Assembly (NCBI RefSeq): GCF_037126465.1
Contig: NC_088204.1
Location: 15,878,804 to 15,942,803 of the forward strand
Origin: Ornithodoros turicata
Taxonomy: Eukaryota; Arthropoda; Arachnida; Ixodida; Argasidae
Length of the DNA: 64,000 bases
Direction of reading: 5' to 3'
In this document: positions 11,735 through 22,900 of the stretch, one piece after another
How positions within the stretch are numbered: position 1 is the first letter of the stretch
Layout: the number at the start of each line of letters is the position of its first letter
The notes under the pieces: generated by a model
Databases searched by the model: none
What the model saw: only the letters and a program-made list of their open reading frames with translations
Told to the model about the DNA's origin: nothing
Translations under genes and position numbers: made by a program

Positions 11735-13997
11735 ACAATGTTCCTTTTGTATGTCAATGGAACATCCTCTAAAGGTAGCTTACAAAATACGGGGGGAGGC
11801 GTGTATAAAAAAGTGAGCCTGGTCATTAGGAGGAGCCTATAAGAGGCTCGACGTCAGTCCAACTCGGTTAGTATTTTGTATGGGAGCCACCGTTACACCA
11901 AAATTTGCCTAAAATGGTGAAGCGAGAAGGTGAAGAAAGTGAGGTTGAAGCTTGTTCGTTGGGCTACTGACAGATTGGTAGTCTGTCTGCACCTAAGGCA
12001 TTTGGTCGAGGTGCACGTTCTCGTTAGCAGCCATTCGTTCTTGGCACAGATATTGAAAGACAACCTGCGCACGCCTGCATCAGCCTACCACCCTAGAGTA
12101 GGCTGATCGGTTCTGGGGTTCAACCCCCCCCCACCCGAAATCGCATCTCTCATAGTGCGCCAGAGTTGATTAGACATCATCCTGGCTACAGTCATGACAC
12201 TGCCCACATAAGGGAGGCAAGCAACGGCAAACCGGTTTTCACCACCACCACCACATCAAGAGCCATTTCCACAACCACTCGCTTTTTGCTCAGTGTCCCC
12301 AATTTCTCAACTGTCTGAATACTGCGGATGCTCTGGTCGAAGGATGAACGATTGTGTACTCTTGTAGGTGTTCTTCACAATGGCAGCTGGGGAAAATGCC
12401 AACATTAATGAAGTTAGAGAGGGTGACAATGGGTTGAGAGGGTGGCCATGGGTATGCCTGGATTTTACGTGCAGCAACACTTAATTTCTACCTGAGTATC
12501 AGATTTCATGGGTGTTTTGCCATGTGTTCTCATGCAAGGCCATGGCACAAATTCTCTATGGGTGGCCACTGCCATGACCTCTGGACAGAGCTGTGCACAG
12601 ACATGTACTTCAAGAGCCAATGAAAGCTCACAATTCTCTCCATCATCCCCACATGCCATGGGCAATGCTGCTCCGCCCGCTCAATTGTTTTGAAGGTCTG
12701 GAGTGTCCTGTTATCCCTTGCTTTCAAGAGCAGCATAATAGGTCCTACCCATACCCACTAGTTCTGGTGCAGTAGAACAGTTTTTTTCTGTCAAGTCATA
12801 TTAAAGGCGTTCTCCCACAAGAACTATCGTAGTTCACCTCTAGAAGGCAAGAGATCTGCACATCCTTTAAAGTTGGCTTTGCTCTGTTGTTTTGAAACAT
12901 TGGAGTACAGTCATTACTTTTTTTTTTCTCCTATAACAATTTATTAAACTGTATTGAAATTATTTCACTTTGTATTAGCAAATTAAAGGAGAGAAGGAAG
13001 AGAAGACAGGAAGGAGGTTGTAGAGAATAAGTTACTCTGCCAGTGGCGATAGGCGACGCCTCCTGAAAGGAGAGAGATTAAATTTGTACATGCACTGTCA
13101 GTAGCATTACTTTACTACTTTTTTTTTACTACTAGTGAGTGAAGCAAGCATTGGTTAAAAGTCTGTGTAAAGCTGTGGTAAAAGGTAGTATGTTGCAAAA
13201 TTGTTGGAATAACAATAGTGTTGGAAATGGCCTCGAGATTATTCGCAAATGTTGAAGTACAGCAAAATATTGGTAATAATGACAGAGGAGTAAGTGTAAT
13301 GGAATTTCCAATGCACGAGATTCCCAAAGTAAAAGTGACTAACTGACCAAAATCCACTGTAGCGCTCCCACTATTTTAACACACGTACATTTACCACACA
13401 TGACAACATCTTTCACCATTGAACATAAATTTCACTCATCCCAACGTCACATCATGATCCAGTGCTCATTCTCAACTAAATGTAAGCTTGCATGTCTATG
13501 TAAAGGATTCATCCCCACATGACTGTTGTAGAAGCAACAATAGACATTGTCCTCGGGAGTCTTGGGTCTTCCGTAATGTTCCTCAAGCATGAATTCAAAC
13601 AAAGCTGCAAATTAAAAGGGCACTGAAGTGTAAAGTGCAGGTTCTTTCGCTCATAAGTCAAGGTGACTGCAACTCTAATTCTTTTTTTTTTTTTTTTTCA
13701 CTCCAGTGCCTCTTTATCCACTTAAACAGTAACATTATTTTGCCAGTGGGCATTTTGTCATCCCTGATACGGATGCTCAACATTTCTGCCACAATTTTTG
13801 CAACAGTGCAAACTGGGATTCTAATTGAGAAAAATTATGCAACTTTCGTGGATATTTTCTACGCACGGCTCGAGCTGTACATGCAAGGAGACAAGCAGAA
13901 ACAGTAACTTACGAGAGAAACCCAAAGCTGGACATCACCCCTCTGGGGTTTCTACTCTGGGCACCCGCTGCAGCAGTTCCTGAAATCATTAGCTACA
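11735..13997. other. Convergent spacer between TECR and the RacGAP-like gene
   Basis: No conserved coding sequence seen. It contains short T-rich runs, a CAC-type repeat near 12240–12255, and a short inverted-repeat relic at about 13613–13715 whose ends match other AAAGGGCACT-type elements here. A second open frame just left of the RacGAP-like stop (13910–13975, minus) could be an alternative last exon of that gene. Confidence 0.5.
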
Positions 13998-16900
13998 TTA
14001 TGACATTTTCAAACTCATTGTCAGTGTCCTACCTTCAAGGTTCTGAACTCCCCCTTGGGCACCCTGAACCAGGAATGCACTCCAGTATTCTGATGGAAGA
14101 GTCAGCAAACACTTCATCACCTGCAAACAGTCACTGTGGAATGAGAATGGCTGACTCGTCACTCGTCCCACACGCCCAGTTTCGACCCCCCCCCCCCCCC
14201 AAAAAAAAGACATGTCTGAAAGCATACCTGGGTAAATTACTTCTAATATGTAATTAAATTACATTAAGCATTACTCCAGTTAGAATTAAATTAAATTACA
14301 TTACTCATTACTGCAATTGAAATGTAATGCAATTACATCACAATTACTACGAAAAAGTAATGACATTACTAAGTCATTACTGCGAGCTTAATCACACACT
14401 TCTATTTGTCTCTTCTACATGTCAGGGTGCCACGTATGACGTATCGTTCCACACTGTAGAGACGAAGATGACACAATGTATCGCGGCAACAGGAAGACTG
14501 TCTGGAGGATGGGGCCCGCAAACAATGATTATCCTATGCCACAAACCGTTAAACTGAACACTCGATTCTTTTGTAAAAAGTAATGAGTAATGATGAAAGA
14601 TGAAAGCCACTGAAAAGGTTAGCCAGCTGTAGGACTCGAACCCACATCTTCTGTTCCAGCCTCAGAACATCATTTCTCTCATAATGAGTAATGTCATTTA
14701 AAAAATTACTGCCCAAATGTAATTAAATTACATTACAAATTACATAATGTCAAAGTAATGCATTACATTACAAATTACCAGAAAAAGTAATTCATTACTG
14801 TAATTTCATTACAGTAATGACATTACCACCCAGGTATGTCCGAAAGGCACCAGATATGGGTGTCGCACACCCCTTAGGGGCAGTGGCATAAATGGAAAAT
14901 ACAACTGCGACCAACTGTGTGTCACACATCCTAATGAGCTCTTCAAATGAGTGCAAGTAGTAGCGTAAAGCATAAGCAAGCTGTAATACACCGAGAGTGA
15001 ACACTAACATAGTCTCGTAGATATGCACTCGATACACGTGATCAAGTGCCTTGAAACTCACAAGAATTTGCTTCTCTTTCTGAATGTCTTGTTCATCTGG
15101 TCCACGTTGAACTGAGGAGGACCCAACTATTACTGGTCCAAACGTCCTCGCCAGGCAGTCCACCATGTATTCCAATTTAGAATTACTGACGACTCCCTGT
15201 AGACGGCTAATGAGCAGTGCCAATGTGTCCTGACTAGGCTGGGGCAGCTTGGAAATTGCGTGTCGTACTTTCTGCAGCTGGTCACTGGCGTCGTGCATAC
15301 CTGCACCACACCACCACAAAACAAAAACAGTTTTATTATTATTATTATTATGGGTTGCACATAGGGTTGCCACCAGGCCGGTATTATACCGGCACGGCCG
15401 GTTATTTGCTGCCTCTGCCGGTTGCCGGTAGGAAGGTGATACCGGCAGCCTTTTGCCGGTATTTGTGGCTCAAGACCTTAAATAAGGGCTTTTACGGGGT
15501 TTTTCCTTCAACATTCCACTACAGCTTGAATAAATCTGGAGCACAGACCAAACTCCGCAGTCACCAGTCGTTTTCTTAGTTATTCATTATTATTATTATT
15601 CATTGTTATTATTATTATTATCATCATTGTTATTCATTACGTCTTGTGTTCGGAGGGTACAAGAACAGTGGTTGTGCAAAGCTGTTGGTGGTTGTGTCAA
15701 GCCAGCTAGAACGTTCCTCACCCATTTTCCCTTTCCTCCTTTCCCCTCTATTCCACCTGCTCTCCCTCAGCCGGTATTTTTCACTCTGAAAGGTGGCAAC
15801 CCTAGTCGCACAGCCAGGAAAATGCTCGGCATACCTGCGGCACAAACGACGTCCTCCCACAGAGAGCCAGGAATCAAGGTTTCATTGAGGGAATTTAGAA
15901 AGCCCCTGATCATAGAACAAATGACTGGAATCTCAACAGATACCTGAGGAAGTGAGCAACACATTGACAGCAATCAAGAGTGATGCAGACCTTTGCAATA
16001 AACTATAGCCACTAGTTTTCTATATCCATAGGGTTCCTGGTTTTCAGTGCTAAATTTTTCGGACATTCGGTGACTATTTCGTCCACTAGGAATCGGCGGC
16101 ATTCAGTGGTAATATTTTGAGATGTGAAGACACTCGGTGGAAACCGGCTAGAAACGATACGGGAGTTTCCCATGCACTTGAACCAACACTTTATTTCCAT
16201 ATGTTAAAACCGGGACTTGTTATGAAAGAACTGTGAGGTATACATGTTAAGCGATGCAGGTGACATAGCACACCGCTCTTTTCGCTATAAGAACGTTGAA
16301 TTCGAACAGACCTGATTGTAACGGGTCTAGTTCTTGACTATCTGGCAACATTCAGACCCTGTCTGAGGCTATACACAAAATATTTGCTCTTTCAAGAATG
16401 ACCTTATGTCCCCTGTCTTTTGCCAAGCAGTTCAGCACCAAGGGACAGCAAATGATATTGAGACATTTGAACCCCTGATTTCAATGACTATCGGTGAATA
16501 ATTATTTCTACCGAACTTGAAAAAAATTTACCAGCGTACGTTTATCGGTGCTCTTCGGTAGATACCGAAGACCGGGAACTCTATATATCCACTAGTCTAT
16601 TACAGGGAACACCACGTAACAAAGATGGCAAAATTCAGGTTCTATGTCTGTGATCAATTGATTGTAATCAATCAATTGCGTGATCAATTCATGTGATAAT
16701 GTGTGGAAGATTAAAAAAAGAGTTCCTTGCATTTCAGGTGAACATGAGCAAGAGAGCTATGGTGCAGGCAAACTCGTACATTGCAAAACAAGGAAACCTG
16801 AGACACTGAGCAAAAAGGAACACAGCGCAACATGTTCTCGTGTTGTGTGGTGTTCCTTTTTGCTCCATGTCTCAGGTGTCCCCGTTTTGGAACATGAGCA

Positions 16901-19900
16901 AGTTCGTTTTTCGGGTTTTGCCCCAAGTGAAGCCAGTGTAAATCTGAGGAAATGGATTTTTATTGTGTTGGACTTTTCTAAAACTTTAGGCTCTAATTGA
17001 ACTTGATACAAGTGTGGCCATTCCAAGCACTATATTTGCCTCTCCAACTACCTATAGAGGCGCTCACATCGTCCTCGAGATGGCGGAGAAAAGAATGATT
17101 GCCGATGAATAAATTGCCCTGCTTCATGCCTTCTCACATGAGACACGCTTCAAAACTTGTACAAATAACATAACTCGCGCGTCATCTCCTGGTGTTATCG
17201 TTGTTTTTGTTCACGCCGCTCCCGTGATAGTCTCTTTTTCCTCTTCCCCTTCTCGACATTGAATATTCTTATCCGCAGTATTTTTGCACTGCGGAATTGA
17301 GCAGTGCTGTTGCTGCTTGAGTTCTGTAAGCCAGGAAACTCCCATCGCACAGAAAGGGAAGTTGTGGCAGTTTCGGGTCAGCACGAGATATACCTATCGT
17401 CTGCTGTTACTAGCATTCATAGAGTGCTTCTCCTGGAGTCCGCTAGGTGACTGTCACGAGGTCCGGCGGGGGTGCTCCGTTTGGTTAGCCAGGCGATTCT
17501 CACAGGGGAATATCGGGACTAATTCCGCGACATGTACTTTGGACCTGTGCGATTCACCCGAAGCACACCCTATCTCGTAAGCAAGAACACAGAAGAAAGA
17601 AGTTGGACCGCCAATGCGTACCTTGCGGCACGTGTGAATACGAGAATGTGAAATGAGGGGAGTCGCTCAGAAGACTTGGTGGGGACATGTAGCTTGTTCG
17701 ATTCCGTCTTACGCGGGTGGCGCAGACCGGGACTTTGGTGACTGCGGAAAGCAGGGGCGGTCAGTGTCGGTAGTTAACGGTGGCCTCACGTATCCACGAG
17801 CGACAACGACGGGTGTCGCGGCGAAGAAGTCGTCGCACTACAACACAACAGTCAACGAGGGCTTTGTGAGTGTTTGCGTGTACGTGTGTTGTCCACCAAC
17901 AGAACATCGACCCAACAAGGACCCTACCCTTCCGAGCTCCAGGACCCTCAGCCGGCACCAGCTAAGACTTTGTTTCTTTGTTGCCTGTCTTACCTCTTTG
18001 TAACCGGTTGCTCAAAATGCAGAACGTATCATTTTGTAACATGCGTGGTATTCTATATGCATTGGTTAGTTTATTCGTTTAAAAGCCTCGCTGTTTCTCA
18101 AGTAAATATTTGTTTTGTTTAAGCTACATTGTCTTCGTGACTCCCCTCATTTCACATTCTCGTATTCACACGTGCCGCAAGGTACGCATTGGCGGTCCAA
18201 CTTCTTTCTTCTGTGTTCTTGCTTACGAGATAGGGTGTGCTTCGGGTGAATCGCACAGGTCCAAAGTACATGTCGCGGAATTAGTCCCGATATTCCCCTG
18301 TGAGAATCGCCTGGCTAACCAAACGGAGCACCCCCGCCGGACCTCGTGACAGTGACGAGCAGCCAGCTGGAGAGGCGAATGGCTAGCATATTACGTAGTG
18401 CATTGCTTAGTTTTGTAATTAATTTTGTGAGCCCCTCTCGACCAGCAACTGTGCACGCTTGTCATTCCCTGTTCACCCGTGGTGTACTTCACGACACCTC
18501 TGAAGTACTCCAACAAATGGAGCTGTGTACGGTAATATGGAGCCTGTCATGCTGGTGTACTCCATCCTATGGCCATGTGGACAGCACACACTTACCAAAG
18601 CGGGCACCCTTCTTCTCTGCAAGAACTGTTCCAGAAGCTTTTCAGAATGCTTCTGCTGATCTGCAGATATGTAAAGGTCATCTTCCTCAAGGCCTCGGCG
18701 TTCCACTTCCGCTAGGCAAGCGGTTAGCAACTCGGGCACCATTGGTGACGTAGGTGATGCAAAATCTGCCAGTCTTAGCTGAATGTTGTTCCGTGAGGGA
18801 TTTGCTGCCACAGGGACACATATCTTTGGTGCCTGATGAGATCCAAAACACACACGTACGTAAAGGACAAAAGCGTGAGTGAGAAAGGACGTCTGCTCAC
18901 GTTAGCTTTGCACTCGGGATGGCAGGCCAGTCTACACACGGGACACCTGAGAGCAGGCTTGTAGAAACGAATGCGTTTCCCGCACACTTTGCAGTTGTCA
19001 GGTTTTATGGCAGTCTTTGCGATGAAGCTGTGCAGCTTGTCCGATTTAGGTCCTCCTTCCATGAAAATTGGAGTGCTTCTTTTCGACGCAGTCAGCTTGG
19101 CGACCTCTACCTCAAATCCTGCTGCATCCTCTGGGTCGTCATCAGTGTCGCTCTTCTCAAAACCTTCATTGTTATTGCCGTTGTCACCACCACCGGTGTC
19201 ACCTAAACATATTAAAACGGAATAAATATTGCAGAGTATTTAAAGCTGGACGTGAAAGTGGAGTGAATTTGATCACAAGGTATACCAGTGTGCAGTGCTT
19301 CCGTGACTGGTGGCAAAGGGTATACTGAATTACTTGCGATGTGCTTCCCCTGGGAAGGCACCGCATTTGTAGCTTCTACACGCGATGTTGCTTGTATGCG
19401 CCTGTCCTCTGAAATGGTCACCGTTGTTGTGGCTATCACACCAGGGCTGCACTGACTGTCGCTACAAGAGTGTGACGAGATATTTCCCTGCGGACATTGA
19501 TGAACAGTTAGCTGCCTGTTGCTGTTGCATTGTCCTTACAAAGCGCTTGCAACAGGCAAATGCGAATGCTCAATGCTCGAGCAATGCGAATGCTCAATGC
19601 TCGAGCAATGCGAAGCGAAATGCTCGATGACTCCATTTACATGACGCACTCTCTGCATCGGGCACTACACTCCAAGATCAGCATCACTGCGCTTCAGGGA
19701 GCACCTCTGGTGGGATTGGGTGGGAATGCGGAGGTGGGTTAGAAAATCGACTATCCTTGCATTTGCTGACCAAGAGCGAGCGAGGCTCCGCCTCCTGGAT
19801 GCGGGCCAATAGGAGGACGCGGAGGGCAGGCACTTCCCAAGCCTCTGCTCTCGCCTAAGAGAGCACAGCGTTACCGTTGTTTCACGTATCCGTTGTTTCC

Positions 19901-22900
19901 TTCTGCCATGGCGCACCAATCCGACGAACTGCTTCGCCGTCCATTAACCAGCAGCTGGACGCTGTTCTGCCTGCTGCAAGGCTTCTGCCACGGAGCACTA
20001 ATGTAACCAACGGTTTCGCAGTCCGTTAGCGCACGTGCGACTCCCGCTTGGCCTCGTGTTGATGGATGGCAAAGCCGTTGGTTAGATCGGCGCGCCATGG
20101 CAGAAGCCTTGCGGCAGGCAAAATAGCGGTAGCTGCACTCCTGTCTAAGCCTCGTTCAGCCGTTGGTTAGATTCGTGCGCCATGGCTGAAGCCTTGCGAC
20201 ACGCCAAACAACAGTAACGCTGCACCATCTCTTATGTGAGAGCAGAGGCTTGGGAAGTGCCTGCCCTCCGCGTCCTCCTATTGGCTGGCATCCAGGAGGC
20301 GGAGCCTCCCTAGCTCTTGGTCAGCAAATGCAAGGATAGTAGAGTACTCCGGGGCACTTACAGCATTTAAATGTATCATCAAGCAGTTCACACATATATA
20401 ATGAGTTGACTCAAAAGTGAAAGCACTGGGGACTGTCGCGTCGCAGTTTTCGTGTCAGTCCCACTCCCAGCCTTTTAGAAAATCAGAACTGAAAACTGAG
20501 GGCAACACTGTGCCAAAGTGTAGGCACTAACTTGGCACTGCCCATCAAGTATGGCAGCAAAACAACATTGCATGCGCATAACACTGTATCTGTTGCAGCA
20601 ATGTCTACAGTACACCACATTGTTAAAGGGGTACTAAAATGCAAAAACAACTTGCTCTCAAATGAAAGTCTGTGTTTCAATTACTGCAATTCAAACAAAA
20701 TTAGTTGACACAACGCTACCGTTTAGAAGAACACAATGGAAACACAGCTGTCTTTGGCGGCATCAAATGAGATCCCCACGAGACAAAGATTGGCGGCATC
20801 CAATGAGACAGCAGGAGAAGCGTGCGCATACCTATCGTGGGCGCGTGGATTGGGAACGGGTCTGATCGTAGTGTTCCATGTATATGCGTGGCATGATGCG
20901 CACTGCTTCATGTTTCAATACCGATTCACTGAATTGTGGCCCATAACAGTTCTCGTGAATGTTCCAAGGACAACATTTATCCTCACATCCTTCAAACAAT
21001 GACGTCAGTCCGCTTCGCAACGCGCACTATGTTTTTCACCGGGACTGCTCCATAGCGTGGCATGCACAGCATGGACTGAGAAACACCGATGCATGAGCTG
21101 AAACGCCGTTCACTGCCTAGCGCCGAAGCAAGAAAGACAGAGTCCGGTATAATTTTGATGGTAGCTTCGTAACGGAATCAAAGTTTTGAAGTATGATGAC
21201 AAGTACAAAATTAACATCGTGTAACGTAATTTGAAGTAAACTTGTTTTTGCATTTTAGTGTCCCTTTAAGTTTCTATGATCATCGAGAGCACCTCTCTCT
21301 GCAGTTCATATTGTATTTGCTTGCCCGTAACCATATACTTGGTAATTACTTTCTGTCCAGAGGGTATTGTCTAGAACCACTTTTACAAATATGTTCCTCT
21401 ATGAATAGATGTGGATTAGCTCCAGAAGCCCATGAATGAGCATTGTGGCACGCGGAGCACTGGCGTTTATCTCCCTTTGGGGACTCGAGGAACTTTTACT
21501 GGGGTCAAATTTGCCATCTCTAGGAGACGCATTTCCTCCAAGCCCTTTCTTGTGTTTGTATACATTTCCCCCTGAGCCATTAATGGGTTTTGGATTTGTA
21601 ACATTGCTTATTTGTGACATTGCTTATTTGTGACAATTATATAATTCCGAGAACTGTCTTTTGTAATTTGCTTGCTTCAGGATTGGAGCATTTTGGAGAA
21701 CCTCTGTAACGGACAAATCCTCAGGGCTGAGAAGTGAGAATTTGATTTTGCTCGTGTACTTTGTGAACATCACCCTGATTTTAAACAAAAAGCCCATGCT
21801 GAAGGATCAGCTTTTTGGACTTCCCCGTTGGAAGCAGTCTTGCTGTACGTAATTATACATAGATGTAAACGAACTTCTTCTGCTGCGACCTGGATTGGCC
21901 TGGCTCTCTCAGCGGACCGGACTCGTCCTAACACCACCTTTCACGACAACTCTTTTCCCCGGGATCCGAGGAAGGAGTTGACTCGCATGAAAACTGAAGT
22001 CACAACAAAAAAATTGATACACGAGTGCCAGTGTTGCCCGCTAAAATGGGTGTCTCACACACCACGTGTCGACCTGACTGACTTTATCACTCAACGACAC
22101 ATAAATGTGGTCATTGTTATGGGCATGTTGTACACGCCCTCCATACAACATGCACTGTTGTCTCCGGTAGCAAAGAGCATCTAGATAGCATAGCGCTTGT
22201 TTCCTGCCGTATGAAATCACCTGCATAGCACTTCCTCCTGGAGAATGAGCAGTACCACAATTTTGTTCTGTGGCCGTAGAAGGCCAACGTCCTTGACCGT
22301 ACGAATGCAGTCCACCAGGACTGGATGTCCCAGATTGGACAGAAAACTTGTCTGTTCCATTGTCTGTTCCAAGAGAAGGTGAGAGGACGGAACCAACGGA
22401 TTGGTCCCGTATATCACGCTGCTGATGATGCCTGTGGAATTATGGGTCTACGCTATGATTTGCTGAGGACATCGTTCAAACTTAATGCTTCTCAATATAT
22501 GTCAGTTCACACGCCAAGCAAAATGAAGTTTGACAATAGGTTGCTGCGGGAAAAAAAAAAAGAAAAGGTATCACGGCTCCTTTGAGTGCAGCTGATTAGT
22601 AGTGTGAGTGTAGCTGAAAGTTACGAATAGCATCAACATTATATTAAAGTTTTACTTATCTGTTGAAAATCCAATTTCATTAAGCTTTACTTTTTACTCG
22701 TACTCTGTTGTAGTTATAACTGAATAACATTACTGGTTAAAACAGCTTAAACATAAACACATTACCTGTTTTGTCTTTCATTGAGGTGCCCGAGGACATA
22801 AGCAGCATTGTCGTCCTTATTATTCCGATAGTCCAGGTTTGTGTTCAATATAAACTCTTTTATCAGCTGCACTTGTCTGGTCTAAGCGTAAAAGAAGAAC

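Noticed and set aside
14626..14690. Possible tRNA gene on the minus strand
   Set aside because: Has GGTTCGAGTCC but no acceptor-stem pairing or A box at the right distance; treated as part of the surrounding repeat.
21399..21620. Minus-strand hydrophilic frame in a RacGAP-like intron (NPKPINGSGGNVYKHKKG)
   Set aside because: Composition is coding-like, but I found no flanking splice pair giving the needed phase, and the frame already closes without it.
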